Of a stretch of DNA of 64,000 bases, positions 33,888 through 43,105 are shown in pieces. The notes below the pieces were generated by a model. It saw nothing but the letters and a program-made list of their open reading frames with translations. It was not told where the DNA came from and searched no databases. The stretch's first letter is position 1; every line of letters starts with the position of its first letter. The position numbers and the translations under genes are program-made. The stretch spans positions 40,576 to 104,575 of the forward strand of contig DIWR01000015.1 in NCBI GenBank assembly GCA_002428495.1, in the 5' to 3' direction. Source of the stretch: Synergistaceae bacterium UBA6101. GTDB lineage: Bacteria > Synergistota > Synergistia > Synergistales > Synergistaceae.

Positions 33888-36539
33888 ATGAGGAAGATAT
33901 TCAGATCTTATTTTCCGATCACTCGCACATTTTTTCTTCTGATAGCCTTTCTGGCTATTACTTTTTTTGCAATTTTTGCTCTCCTTGGGCATGTTAAGTC
34001 GATTTTCCTCTCTCATGCTGACACACAAAACCAATCAGTTGTATCTATGGCAGCAAACATGGTCAACGAACGCATATACGCAAAACTTATCCAGCTGCAG
34101 GCACTGGCATATACCCCCTCTTCACAAAAAAATTTGTTCAGCAAGGAAAACCTGAATAAAAGACTCGAACAACTAAGACCGGAAGCTGCAAAGATCGGGT
34201 ATGACTTCATCCAGCTGACAGATGCAGAGGGCAACACAGTAAGTACCAACGGAAAAAAAGTTGACATAGTTGAGACAGATCATTTTTATCGGGCCATTCG
34301 CGGGTTCACTGTTATATCACAGGTAGTCAGCAATGATGTAATAAGCACACCCAGGCTATCAGCGGAGAGGATAGTTTTTTTAAGCGTTCCTGTTTTTTCT
34401 GGAGCTGCGGTTATTGGTATACTTACCGCCGCGATAAATGTTGAGAAACTTTTCATACTTCAAAACATAGATATTCCCTATAGCGGAACTTTCTTATGCC
34501 TGATAGATAAAAACAACAACGTCGTTGAATATTCAGGAAGCTACCTAAGAGAGTTCGCTCACCTTACCAGAAGTCTAAACTTTTTCAGTCCTCTCTCTAC
34601 CCTGATCGAATCAGATGAACTCAAATTTCTCAAAGAAGAACTTTCAAACCTCACAGGGAACATGATAAAACATCACAAAAGCACCAATAACGACAGGCTG
34701 ATATCTTTTGCATCCCTTCCGCATTCAGATCAGTGGAAACTTGTTGCCGTCTCATCAGAAGAGAGTATCAGGTCCCAGCAGAACAGTCTTCTTATGAAGA
34801 TCGGCGCTTTGATTTTATTGAGCGCTCTTTTAATGACATTAACAGCGATATATCTTTACGTTATGAACTGGAAATATAAAAGGATCCGTGAACTTTCACA
34901 CAGCACGATAAATAAGACCGGATTTCATTTTTTCAAAATTTCATCTGACGGAGAAGTTATGGACTTTGAAGATGATTTCGCATCGTTTATGGGTATATCT
35001 CCTGATAAATCAGCTTTCAACTTTAAAGAGTTCATGGATGACGGACAAACAATATTCCCGGCTAAGATCGAAAAGGATGCTTCATTCAAACTCTCTCTTC
35101 GCAACAAGAACAACAACAAATCTTTTCTTCTTATTCAGATAATCGGAAATAACGAGAGAGGTTTCTTCCCTGCATTTGCGATCGATGTTACAAAGGACGA
35201 GATGCTCCAGGAAAGGGTCAGAAATCTTGCTTATACTGACATGACCACCAATGTTCCCAACAGGGAGAGCTTCAACCTCAAAGTTGAGAGCCTTAATCAA
35301 AAATGCCTCTCAAAGAGCTTTAAAAGCGGGCTGCTCTTTATTGACATAAACAACAGCCATAGGATAATGGAAATTTTTGGGCACAAGCTCTTCCAAAAAA
35401 TGCTTCGTGAGGCAGCCGGAAGGCTTACGTCTGTTTCGATCCAGGCCCAAGGGAGCATTTATAACCTTGACAGCGATGATTTTGTAATAGTTATCGATGA
35501 ACATGACAATATCAGCCAGATCCTTGAGATCGCAGGAGAGATAAACAAAAAATTCCTTGATCCCTTCATGCTCGGAGATTGTCCCTTCGAAGTCAGATGC
35601 CGGATAGGGATAGTATCCTGCCCTGAATACCAGAGAAGGATGCCAATCACCCCAAGTGACATGATCAGATACGGTGAAATTACATTGAGGCTTGCAAAAT
35701 CCAATGATGACCTCTTCATTTTGGACAAACAGTCTTATCTCGCAGTGATCAAAGAATTAGATATGGAGATGGACCTGCAGAATTCAATAAGAGACGAGGA
35801 ACTTAAACTTCTTTACCAGCCCATATATTCTTTTGGATCGGACAGGATAATAGCAGTGGAATCTCTTCTTTCGTGGAAAAGCAAAAAACATGGGACCGTT
35901 GCCCCTTCTGTTTTTATCCCATTGGCAGAAAGGAGCGGATTTATAAATAAACTGGGAGACTTTGTAATAGATACATCTTTTGAGTTTGCATCAAAGTTGA
36001 AAGAGAATAATATATTCGTCAATTTCAATGTTTCAACAGTACAGTTCTGTCAAATGGATTTTGCAGAAAAGCTTGCAGCCAAGTTAAAAGATCACGGCCT
36101 TCCGCCGCATAGCGTGGGCCTGGAAATAACAGAATCCTGTTTATGCAAAGACATTGCAGAATTAGTTGAAAAACTAAGTATGATTAGACAAGCCGGCATA
36201 GCGGTCTTGATCGACGATTTCGGCACAGGGTACTGCTCCTTCTCGTACCTGAAAGATCTTCCTGTTGACTATCTGAAAATAGACAGAAGTTTTATTATGG
36301 GGATCGAAAAATCGGATAAACAGGTCAAACTATTAAAAGGTATAACTAACCTGGCAAAATCCCTTGCGGTAGAGATCATTGCTGAAGGGATCGAAACAGA
36401 AGATCAGCTTGATGCCGTTGTAGGATGCGGGTGCAGAAACATACAGGGATTCTTTATTTCCAGACCTATGAATGAAATAAATACTCTTGATTTCATCAGC
36501 TCTTACCATGGGCCAGGGGAAATAATACCTGAAACCTAA
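33888..36539 (+). CDS. Membrane Cache-sensor c-di-GMP phosphodiesterase with degenerate GGDEF and EAL domains
   Basis: 883 residues. TM1 is about 12-34, a periplasmic Cache-type sensor about 36-300 and TM2 about 303-327. A PAS-like region (about 340-440) follows, then a GGDEF-family domain (about 455-610) whose active site reads SDDF instead of GGDEF and is therefore probably inactive as a cyclase. The EAL domain (about 630-870) has E in AVESLLSW, N in NFNVSTVQF, LEITES, DDFGTGY and E in AEGIETEDQL, so the metal and catalytic residues for c-di-GMP hydrolysis look intact. TGGAG lies ahead of ATG 33888. The ligand is unknown. Confidence 0.9.
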   Translation: MRKIFRSYFPITRTFFLLIAFLAITFFAIFALLGHVKSIFLSHADTQNQSVVSMAANMVNERIYAKLIQLQALAYTPSSQKNLFSKENLNKRLEQLRPEAAKIGYDFIQLTDAEGNTVSTNGKKVDIVETDHFYRAIRGFTVISQVVSNDVISTPRLSAERIVFLSVPVFSGAAVIGILTAAINVEKLFILQNIDIPYSGTFLCLIDKNNNVVEYSGSYLREFAHLTRSLNFFSPLSTLIESDELKFLKEELSNLTGNMIKHHKSTNNDRLISFASLPHSDQWKLVAVSSEESIRSQQNSLLMKIGALILLSALLMTLTAIYLYVMNWKYKRIRELSHSTINKTGFHFFKISSDGEVMDFEDDFASFMGISPDKSAFNFKEFMDDGQTIFPAKIEKDASFKLSLRNKNNNKSFLLIQIIGNNERGFFPAFAIDVTKDEMLQERVRNLAYTDMTTNVPNRESFNLKVESLNQKCLSKSFKSGLLFIDINNSHRIMEIFGHKLFQKMLREAAGRLTSVSIQAQGSIYNLDSDDFVIVIDEHDNISQILEIAGEINKKFLDPFMLGDCPFEVRCRIGIVSCPEYQRRMPITPSDMIRYGEITLRLAKSNDDLFILDKQSYLAVIKELDMEMDLQNSIRDEELKLLYQPIYSFGSDRIIAVESLLSWKSKKHGTVAPSVFIPLAERSGFINKLGDFVIDTSFEFASKLKENNIFVNFNVSTVQFCQMDFAEKLAAKLKDHGLPPHSVGLEITESCLCKDIAELVEKLSMIRQAGIAVLIDDFGTGYCSFSYLKDLPVDYLKIDRSFIMGIEKSDKQVKLLKGITNLAKSLAVEIIAEGIETEDQLDAVVGCGCRNIQGFFISRPMNEINTLDFISSYHGPGEIIPET

Positions 36540-36547
36540 GTTACAGC

Positions 36548-36596
36548 CATATAAAAGGTGCGCGGAGCAGCAAATGCTCCGCGCACCTTTTATATG
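36548..36596. terminator. Bidirectional terminator with 22-bp perfect arms
   Basis: Arms 36548-36569 and 36575-36596 are perfectly complementary around the loop GCAAA and contain AAAA/TTTT tracts. It ends the EAL-protein gene (+) and the rpmH-jag operon (-). Confidence 0.9.
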
Positions 36597-36616
36597 TGAA
36601 AGTGATACGGATATAT

Positions 36617-37303
36617 CTATCTGCTGCGCGCTGTCCTTTTTCTTCCACTCTCGGGACGTGAGACAGGACAGACAAGGACCCGTCTTGAAGGTTCTTCCCC
36701 TATTGACCTTGTCTCGACCTCTTTGTTGTCTCTTAGAGCCAGATGGACTATGCGCCTTTCCCAGCTCGACATGGGCTCAAGGCTTACCGGGGTCCCCTTG
36801 CGAAGCGCTTCCCTGGCTATTGATTCTGCAAGCCTTGACAATGTCTGCTCCCTGCGTTGGCGGTACCCCCCGCAGTCAAAGCGTACCCTGCGGGTCGACA
36901 TGTCATCATGACAGGCAAGGTTTGTAAGGTATTCCAAAGCCTTCAGTGTCTCTCCATACCTTCCGATGACAACTCCCACATCTTCTCCAACCAGATTGAT
37001 CATTCCGTCTTCGTTCAGTTCAGGTATCAGGTCCAGGTCCATCTTATCCAGGACCTTGTTTACAAAGTGGCATGATTTTATAAAGGTGGCGGGAGCAAAT
37101 GGCCTTACCTCAACTTTATATGAACTGCCAAGAAAGCCGAAAAGTTTTTTATCCTCGGAAATTATCTGGGTTTCAACATCATCCGGCTCTATTCCCCAAA
37201 GTTCCGCCGCTTTCTCACGCGCCTCTTCTACAGACACACAATCCAGAACCAGGGATTCGATCTCAGGCATCGGACATTTTACTTCCATATCTATTTCCAT
37301 CAT
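36617..37303 (-). CDS. jag: Jag/KhpB family RNA-binding protein
   Basis: 228 residues: an N-terminal Jag_N domain (about 12-62, ESLVLDCVSVEEAREKAAELWGI), a KH domain with GEDVGVVIGRYGETLKALEYLTNLA (about 108-132), and an R3H domain (about 165-215) with REQTLSRLAESIA and the R-x3-H-x-A pattern in RRIVHLAL. It binds RNA and is linked to cell-wall and cell-division control in other bacteria. It is the last gene of rpmH-rnpA-yidD-yidC-jag, its standard position. The tail is Arg-rich (SGRKRTARSR). Two adjacent ATGs (37303, 37300) are possible starts. Confidence 0.93.
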   Translation of the reverse strand: MMEIDMEVKCPMPEIESLVLDCVSVEEAREKAAELWGIEPDDVETQIISEDKKLFGFLGSSYKVEVRPFAPATFIKSCHFVNKVLDKMDLDLIPELNEDGMINLVGEDVGVVIGRYGETLKALEYLTNLACHDDMSTRRVRFDCGGYRQRREQTLSRLAESIAREALRKGTPVSLEPMSSWERRIVHLALRDNKEVETRSIGEEPSRRVLVCPVSRPESGRKRTARSR

Positions 37304-37339
37304 ATATACCTCTTACTGACTCTGATAAGAGAATGACTT

Positions 37340-38194
37340 TTATTCATCGTCATCTTCTTCATAGTCGTCGTCCTCGTATTCATCTTCATCTTCTTCGGCT
37401 GTTGAAGATGTCGGCTTATTTTTATGAAGAACCGGCTTGACCTGAAGTTCCTGTTTTGTTTTGGACATTACGAAATACTGCTGGACTACTCCAATAAGAG
37501 AGGAAAGTCCCCAATAAAGCATAACTCCGCCCGGCATTGAAAGACATATAAACGCCATGAAAAATGGCATTATCGTGTTCATCATCGCCATCTGGGGGTT
37601 TGTTCCGGATGAAAGCTTCTGCTGTGCCCATGTAAGGAAGGAAATACTTATAAGCAGGATAAGGTTTCCAATATAGAGTCCCGCATTCGACAGTCCCGCA
37701 GGGTTTTTGAGGATCCCTGTCAGGACGGACATGACTCCGTAGTTTCCGGACGGATCAGCAGCTACTCCTACTGCCTGTGCCAACCCTGCGGTGGTAGAAG
37801 AACCTAGGATTATTCCCATAAAGGAAGTCCCGGCAAAATCATAAGTTCTCAGTACGTTGAAGAGAAGAATGAGGATCGGAAGCTGAACAAGGAGCGGGAG
37901 ACATCCTGCCGCCGGGTTCACCTTATTCTCCTTATAGAGACGCATCGTTTCCTGGTTGAGTTTCTCTTTATCGTTTGCATATTTTTCCTGCAGCACCTTA
38001 AGCCTTGGCTGTATCTTCTGCATCTGTTGCATGCTTGTCATTTGTTTCTGATTAAGGGGATAGAGGACTATCCTTACTGCTACGGTCAAAAGCACTATTG
38101 CCAGACCAAAAGAGTTTGTGAGACCATAAAAAAATTCAAGGATCATCAGAAGCAGTTCACTTGCTCCATTCCATATCGCGCCCAAAACTTTCAC
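37340..38194 (-). CDS. yidC: Membrane protein insertase YidC (short form)
   Basis: Inserts and folds membrane proteins, 284 residues. It has a first transmembrane helix at about 12-35, then the conserved 60KD_IMP core with VRIVLYPLNQKQMTSMQQMQKIQP and five hydrophobic segments, including CLPLLVQLPILILLFNVL. The large periplasmic domain of enterobacterial YidC is absent. The C-terminal ~20 residues are almost all Asp/Glu (EEDEDEYEDDDYEEDDDE), the reverse of the basic tail usual for short YidC/Oxa1 proteins that contact ribosomes. It overlaps yidD by four bases. Confidence 0.95.
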   Translation of the reverse strand: MKVLGAIWNGASELLLMILEFFYGLTNSFGLAIVLLTVAVRIVLYPLNQKQMTSMQQMQKIQPRLKVLQEKYANDKEKLNQETMRLYKENKVNPAAGCLPLLVQLPILILLFNVLRTYDFAGTSFMGIILGSSTTAGLAQAVGVAADPSGNYGVMSVLTGILKNPAGLSNAGLYIGNLILLISISFLTWAQQKLSSGTNPQMAMMNTIMPFFMAFICLSMPGGVMLYWGLSSLIGVVQQYFVMSKTKQELQVKPVLHKNKPTSSTAEEDEDEYEDDDYEEDDDE

Positions 38195-38478
38195 CTAACC
38201 TTTCGAAGTCCTTTAAAAAACTTTCCCATCCAGATCCGTGTATCTACTTCTTTCTGCCCGGGAACAGGGTCATATCCCCCCGGATCCCATGGACCGCAAC
38301 GCATGATCCTGCGAAAGCCCAGCTCTGCTCCGCAAAAAAGACCGTATTTCTCAACCGCTTCAGCTGTATATTCGGAGCAATTTGGAATGAAGCGGCATTT
38401 TCCTCCTCCCATTACCGGAGAGATCACCGTCTGGTAGAACCTGATAAAAAACAGTCCCATCAATGAAGTCAGGCGCAC
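38191..38478 (-). CDS. yidD: Membrane protein insertion efficiency factor YidD
   Basis: A 95-residue accessory protein of membrane-protein insertion. The family signature is intact: FYQTVISPVMGGGKCRFIPNCSEYTAEAVEKYG and RIMRCGPWDPGGYDPVP. It probably starts at GTG 38478, inside the end of rnpA (10-base overlap), and overlaps yidC at its end. Confidence 0.93.
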   Translation of the reverse strand: MRLTSLMGLFFIRFYQTVISPVMGGGKCRFIPNCSEYTAEAVEKYGLFCGAELGFRRIMRCGPWDPGGYDPVPGQKEVDTRIWMGKFFKGLRKVR

Positions 38479-38870
38479 GGTTTGACATCCTTGTCAGCAT
38501 CCCAGTCGAGCCCCGGCCAGTCCGGCCTCATGAGCCCTCTTCTCTTGAGTGAACGTGCTATGTCCTTGTAGACATCTTTTGAAGATTTTTCCAACCCGCT
38601 CTCCCTTAGTGAGGCTACTATCCAAACTTCATCTTTTATCCATGGCAGCAGCCTTCTGAATGACTCTCTCATGGTTCTCCGGCCTCTGGAACGTTTGGCA
38701 GCGTTCGCTATTTTTCGCCCTACAGTCACACCTATCTGGGTAGGCCCGCCGGCGCTTTCAACAAACAACAACCGCACCAGCTCGCCTGTTTCACGACGCC
38801 CGGTGCGGAATACAAGGTCGAACTGCCACCCGTGCCTGAGCCTGACAGCTGACGAAAAGCCGAAATTCAC
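38469..38870 (-). CDS. rnpA: Ribonuclease P protein component
   Basis: The protein subunit of RNase P, 133 residues. Seen: SSAVRLRHGWQFDLVFRTGRRETGELV, GVTVGRKIANAAKRSRGRRTMRESFRRLLPWI (the basic RNR-type helix, with a variant order) and the following strand. The start is GTG 38870, six bases after the rpmH stop, relying on coupling since no strong ribosome binding site is seen. It overlaps yidD by ten bases. Confidence 0.92.
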   Translation of the reverse strand: MNFGFSSAVRLRHGWQFDLVFRTGRRETGELVRLLFVESAGGPTQIGVTVGRKIANAAKRSRGRRTMRESFRRLLPWIKDEVWIVASLRESGLEKSSKDVYKDIARSLKRRGLMRPDWPGLDWDADKDVKPCA

Positions 38871-38876
38871 GGCTGA

Positions 38877-39011
38877 TTAGACAGCAAGACGCGCTCTACC
38901 CTTACGGCGACGATTCCTTAAAATACGGCGTCCGCTTGGGGAGGCAGAACGTACTAGAAAGCCCATTGAACGCTTTCGTCTGGTGTTATGTGGCTGAAAT
39001 GTTCGTTTCAC
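38877..39011 (-). CDS. rpmH: 50S ribosomal protein L34
   Basis: 44 residues, highly basic, with the L34 signature: KRTFQPHNTRRKRSMGF, then RSASPSGRRILRNRRRKGRARL. The start is GTG 39011 behind AGGAGGTG. It is the first gene of the rpmH-rnpA-yidD-yidC-jag operon. In many bacteria dnaA and the origin lie on the other side of rpmH; here the neighbour is rpsT. Confidence 0.96.
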   Translation of the reverse strand: MKRTFQPHNTRRKRSMGFLVRSASPSGRRILRNRRRKGRARLAV

Positions 39012-39072
39012 AGACTACACCTCCTGTGGTTCATTTTCACATGACCTTAATTGTCTTATATGCAACCTAGTA

Positions 39073-39101
39073 AATATAACATACACTTCTCTATGGAGCA
39101 A
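39073..39101 (-). promoter_or_regulatory. Probable promoter of the rpmH operon
   Basis: On the minus strand TTGCTC (39101-39096), a 17-base spacer and TATATT (39078-39073) lie about 62 bases before the rpmH start. Confidence 0.55.
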
Positions 39102-39174
39102 GGAAAATTATATCTCATTCATTATATATTTTTTGGACATTTAACCTGAATTTAGAGTAAAATAGATTGTGTTG

Positions 39175-39204
39175 TTGCAGAAAATGCCCCATATGTGCTA
39201 ATAT
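39175..39204 (+). promoter_or_regulatory. Probable promoter of rpsT
   Basis: TTGCAG (39175-39180), an 18-base spacer and TAATAT (39199-39204) lie about 33 bases before the TTG start of rpsT. Confidence 0.55.
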
Positions 39205-39236
39205 ATCCGCTGTCTTTTGTGAAGGAGGTGACGGCA

Positions 39237-39503
39237 TTGCCAAATAAGAAATCAGCGAAAAAACGAGTTCTGGTCACTGAAAGAAACCGCATTTACAACC
39301 GCTTCTGGAAAACCCGCTGCAAAAATGCAGTAAAGAAGCTTCTGGATGCAGTTGAACAGAAAGACTCCGAGCTTGCAGCAAAGAGGCTGAACGAGGCTCA
39401 GGGTGTACTGGATAAAGCGGTAGTAAAGGGCGTCGTCCACCGAAATACAGCGTCTCGCCGCAAGGCTATGATGGCAGCAAGATTTAAGTCTCTTTCTGCA
39501 TAA
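39237..39503 (+). CDS. rpsT: 30S ribosomal protein S20
   Basis: 88 residues, basic and helical, starting PNKKSAKKRVLVTERNRIYN with the S20 core LLDAVEQKDSELAAKRLNEAQGVLDKAVVKGVVHRNTASRRKA seen in parts. The start is TTG 39237, placed seven or eight bases after GAAGGAGG; a GTG at 39228 overlaps that site. A TTG start on rpsT is known from E. coli, where it serves autoregulation. It is monocistronic, with a terminator. Confidence 0.95.
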   Translation: MPNKKSAKKRVLVTERNRIYNRFWKTRCKNAVKKLLDAVEQKDSELAAKRLNEAQGVLDKAVVKGVVHRNTASRRKAMMAARFKSLSA

Positions 39504-39528
39504 GTGACCTGATTTAATTTACAGATCT

Positions 39529-39566
39529 ATGGAGGGGCCAAAGGTGCGTCCCTCCATTTTGTTTTT
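39529..39566 (+). terminator. Rho-independent terminator of rpsT
   Basis: ATGGAGGG / CCCTCCAT arms (39529-39536 and 39550-39557) are followed by TTTGTTTTT, ending just before the holA stop codon on the other strand. Confidence 0.85.
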
Positions 39567-39570
39567 CCTT

Positions 39571-40485
39571 TCAGCAGCTCATCAATTCGATCACAAGAGT
39601 CTCTATGCCGGCCCACCCGGACCCCGTACCGCTTTTTTCATCAATGTTTATCTTTATTAGTCCCAGCACAAATTTGCTTATCGATCCTGGACTGTATTTT
39701 CGAGCAGCATTTCCTGCCATATTCCATGCGTAATTCTTTGCTCCCAGCGACTCTGCGAAAAGAGATCCTTTCTGGGTATGCATTGATGAGTACCATGCGA
39801 GCCTCATCCTGTTGTGCATGGCAGAAACAAGGGGAATGAGATCTCCGTTCTTGGAGATCGCGTGAAGGCTTTTCAGAGTTTTTATATGATCTCCGCTGCA
39901 CAGCCCGTCGAGAAGTTTGAGAAGGTTTCTTGTGCCATCGTCCAGACACATGTTTTCAACATCAGAAGTATTGACAGTGCCTCCCTTTTTAAGCAGAGAC
40001 AGGCTTGAGAGCTGACGCCGGATCTCCTCCGGGTCCTCAGTCAGTTCTATTATCAAGGCGGCAGCTTCACGGTCTATCTTAATTTTCATCTCTTTAGCCA
40101 GGTCCATGGTCCACATCATTCTTTCCCTGGGCCAGCGAGGGAACGGCGGTGCTTTTATGATCTTGCATTTTTCAAGGGTCTGCGGCGGGAAAACTTTTAC
40201 CGGATCTGAATCATAGACCAGCAGCAATACTACCGGAGAATCAGCATCAACCATAGGGTCAAGGTTTTCAGGAAAAGGACCCAGTATGGGAGCCGAATCA
40301 ACAATAACTATCCTGTTCTCGTCAAACAGCCCGCCTGAGAGATTATCAGACAGGAGAGGGCTCCATTCCCCCCCTTCCTGTCTTCCAGATATCACATATC
40401 CTTTTTTTTCAAAACCGGCAACTGTCTCCTCCAGGAGGCGTCTCTGTGAAGTACCTGAGGCAGAGATCAGGAAGAGAGAAGGCAT
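39571..40485 (-). CDS. holA: DNA polymerase III, delta subunit
   Basis: The clamp-loader delta subunit, 304 residues. The N-terminal part is a divergent P-loop-like AAA+ fold; the visible pieces include IVIVDSAPILGPFPENLDP, FPRWPRERMMWTMDLAKEMKIKIDREAAALIIELTEDPEEIRRQLSSL (in part, the domain II signature) and C-terminal helices. The start overlaps the leuS stop by one base (TGATG), so it is translationally coupled. It converges with rpsT, a common holA-rpsT arrangement. Confidence 0.9.
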   Translation of the reverse strand: MPSLFLISASGTSQRRLLEETVAGFEKKGYVISGRQEGGEWSPLLSDNLSGGLFDENRIVIVDSAPILGPFPENLDPMVDADSPVVLLLVYDSDPVKVFPPQTLEKCKIIKAPPFPRWPRERMMWTMDLAKEMKIKIDREAAALIIELTEDPEEIRRQLSSLSLLKKGGTVNTSDVENMCLDDGTRNLLKLLDGLCSGDHIKTLKSLHAISKNGDLIPLVSAMHNRMRLAWYSSMHTQKGSLFAESLGAKNYAWNMAGNAARKYSPGSISKFVLGLIKINIDEKSGTGSGWAGIETLVIELMSC

Positions 40486-42983
40486 CAGCCCTTCACCACT
40501 ATGTTTATCAGTTTGCCGGGTATCGGAATGATCTTTATTATCTCTTTACCCTCTATCCTCTTAAGTGTCTGGGGTCTTGACAGTATTTCCTTCTGAAGGT
40601 CTTCTCCTGACATGCCCGCCATTACCGTAAACTGCTCGCGCACTTTGCCGTTTATCTGGAGCACAACTGTGACCTCATCTTCAGCAAGAGATTCCTGATC
40701 TACTTCAAACCACTTCTCAACTGAGAGGAAGGTTTCATTTCCTATAATATGCCATAGCTCTTCCGTAATATGCGGCGCAAAAGGAGAGAGACATGAGAGA
40801 AGTGTCTCAACACCCTCTTTCATCACTGACCATGCCTCCGGTGTCTTGGGCTTGAAGCTGATAAGTGCGTTAGTAAGCTCCATGAGCCTTGCCACGGCAG
40901 TGTTGAACTGGCGCTCTTCGCTTATGTCCTTTGTTACCCTGTCTAAAGTGTTGTGGATAATGCGTTTGATATTCCTGACATCCGCCGCTTTGATGTCTTT
41001 CATCGGGATCCGCTCTTTTGAAGCGGACCTTATCTCCTCAAGGTTTGCTTCTACAAGACGCCATACCCGTCCGAGGAATCGGTTTGCTCCTTCTACTCCG
41101 CGCTCTGACCAGTCCAGGTCTTTTTCCGGCGGTGAGGCAAAAAGAATAAAGAGTCTTGCTGTGTCAGCCCCAAATTTTTTGATTATCTCGTCAGGATCGA
41201 CAACGTTGCCAAGTGATTTTGACATTTTGGCACCGTCTTTTATGACCATTCCCTGGGTAAGGAGCCTTTTGAAGGGCTCTCTCATTTCCTTTGGAAGCAG
41301 TCCCAGATCAGCGCATACTTTTGTAAAGAACCTGGCGTAGATAAGATGGAGACATGCGTGCTCGATACCGCCGATGTACTGATCGACGTTCATCCAGTAA
41401 GCGGCGTCATCCTTGTCAAAAGGCTGTTCTGTCTCCCATGGTGATGTATACCTGCTAAAGTACCATGAAGAGCAGAAAAAGGTGTCCATTGTATCTGTTT
41501 CACGCCTTGCCGACTTTCCGCAGACAGGGCATGTCGTGTTTATCCAGTCTTCACGAAGTGCCAGGGGATTCCCCCCATGTTCAGGCATCTCGATATCAAG
41601 GGGAAGCTCTACCGGAAGCTGATCCTCAGGTACCGGAACGATCCCGCAGTGATCACAGTAGACCATTGGTATGGGAGTCCCCCAGTAACGCTGTCTCGAT
41701 ATCAGCCAGTCCCTGAGCCTGAACTGGACTTCTTTGCTTCCAAGTTTCTTTTTATCGAACCATTCACCAATTTTTTTGATCGCCTGCGGTGTAGGCAGGC
41801 CGTCAAACTCGCCTGAGTTACATGCTATGCCATCGGCATCAACAGATCCAGGCATCGTCGCTCCGTCGGGAATAGGTCCGTCCTCAGGCCTGACTACCGA
41901 TATAACAGGTATTCCATATTTTCTTGCAAAATCAAAGTCCCTCTGGTCGTGTGCTGGAACACCCATGATCGCTCCGGTCCCGTAATCGGTAAGGATATAG
42001 TCGGCTATCCAGATAGGAACTTTTTCTCCGTTCACAGGATTTATCGCATAAAATCCGGTCTCGATGCCCTCTTTGTCCGCGCCTACAGCAGTACGCTCTA
42101 TGGCACTGCGCGATGACATTTTTTTTGCGAAAGCTCTCAGCTCTTCAGCCTTAGCGCCCCCGACCTTTTCAGCAAATGCCTCCACAAAGGGGTGTTCAGC
42201 TGCCATCGCAACGAAGGTTACACCGAAAATAGTGTCTATCCTTGTTGTGAACGCTTCAATGCTTAGGTCAGTATCGGCGATGTCCATCTTAAAATGGACT
42301 CCTTCGGATCTGCCTATCCAGTTTCTCTGCATGGTGACTACCCGTTCCGGCCATCCGTCAAGATCGTCAAGGCAGTCTACAAGTTCCTGTGCATAATCTG
42401 TTATCCTAATGAACCACTGTTCCAGTCCGCGCTTGACGACAGGCGTGCCGCAGCGCCAGCAGACGCCTTCTCCGATGACCTGTTCGTTTGCAAGGACTGT
42501 CTTGCAGTCTTCGCACCAGTTGACGGGGGCGTGCTTGCGGTATACAAGTCCTTTTTTATAGAACTGGAGGAAAAGCCACTGGTTCCATTTATAGTAATTG
42601 ACGTTGCATGTCTCTACCCTGCGTCTCCAGTCATAACTGTAGCCTGCTCTCTTGAGCTGATTGGTCATATGTTCGATATTGCTCCACGTCCATTCAGCAG
42701 GAGGGAGTTTCATTTTTATGGCCGCGTTTTCGGCAGGCATCCCGAAAGCATCGAAACCCATGGGATAGAGGACGTTATAGCCCTGCATCCTTAGGAATCT
42801 TGCCAAAAGATCCCCTATGGAATAATTGCGCAAGTGCCCCATATGGAGTGCTCCGCTTGGATAGGGGAACATCTCAAGACAGTAAAATTTTTCCTTACTG
42901 CTGTCGGCCTCAACTTCGAAAACCTTTGATTCGGCCCATTCCTTCTGCCATTTTGGTTCTATGGCACCAAAATCGTATGGCAT
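40485..42983 (-). CDS. leuS: Leucyl-tRNA synthetase
   Basis: 832 residues, class I synthetase. The HIGH motif appears in PYPSGALHMGHLRNY, the editing (CP1) domain covers about 220-410 with TRIDTIFGVTF and YGTGAIMGVPAHDQRDFDFA, and KMSKS is intact in GAKMSKSLGNVVDPD. Paired CxxC zinc motifs are seen (CEDC...CWRC; CDHC). Length is normal. ATG 42983 has GGAG upstream. Confidence 0.97.
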   Translation of the reverse strand: MPYDFGAIEPKWQKEWAESKVFEVEADSSKEKFYCLEMFPYPSGALHMGHLRNYSIGDLLARFLRMQGYNVLYPMGFDAFGMPAENAAIKMKLPPAEWTWSNIEHMTNQLKRAGYSYDWRRRVETCNVNYYKWNQWLFLQFYKKGLVYRKHAPVNWCEDCKTVLANEQVIGEGVCWRCGTPVVKRGLEQWFIRITDYAQELVDCLDDLDGWPERVVTMQRNWIGRSEGVHFKMDIADTDLSIEAFTTRIDTIFGVTFVAMAAEHPFVEAFAEKVGGAKAEELRAFAKKMSSRSAIERTAVGADKEGIETGFYAINPVNGEKVPIWIADYILTDYGTGAIMGVPAHDQRDFDFARKYGIPVISVVRPEDGPIPDGATMPGSVDADGIACNSGEFDGLPTPQAIKKIGEWFDKKKLGSKEVQFRLRDWLISRQRYWGTPIPMVYCDHCGIVPVPEDQLPVELPLDIEMPEHGGNPLALREDWINTTCPVCGKSARRETDTMDTFFCSSWYFSRYTSPWETEQPFDKDDAAYWMNVDQYIGGIEHACLHLIYARFFTKVCADLGLLPKEMREPFKRLLTQGMVIKDGAKMSKSLGNVVDPDEIIKKFGADTARLFILFASPPEKDLDWSERGVEGANRFLGRVWRLVEANLEEIRSASKERIPMKDIKAADVRNIKRIIHNTLDRVTKDISEERQFNTAVARLMELTNALISFKPKTPEAWSVMKEGVETLLSCLSPFAPHITEELWHIIGNETFLSVEKWFEVDQESLAEDEVTVVLQINGKVREQFTVMAGMSGEDLQKEILSRPQTLKRIEGKEIIKIIPIPGKLINIVVKG

Positions 42984-43105
42984 CTATATCTCCTCCGTTG
43001 CTAAATGAAATCGAAACAAATTATACATCAGGGTATTATATACTCCCGCCAATTGCAGGGCAATCTTTAGCTGACCCCTTGAGCTGACCCTCAGTTCGGC
43101 AACTC

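Noticed and set aside
38877..39240. Chromosome origin region beside rpmH
   Set aside because: rpmH often neighbours dnaA and oriC, but no dnaA gene and no cluster of TTATCCACA-like boxes is visible here; the neighbour is rpsT.
43060..43100. Short direct repeat AGCTGACCC (two copies) as a mobile-element target duplication
   Set aside because: The copies are only 14 bases apart with nothing between them, so it is more likely chance or slippage.
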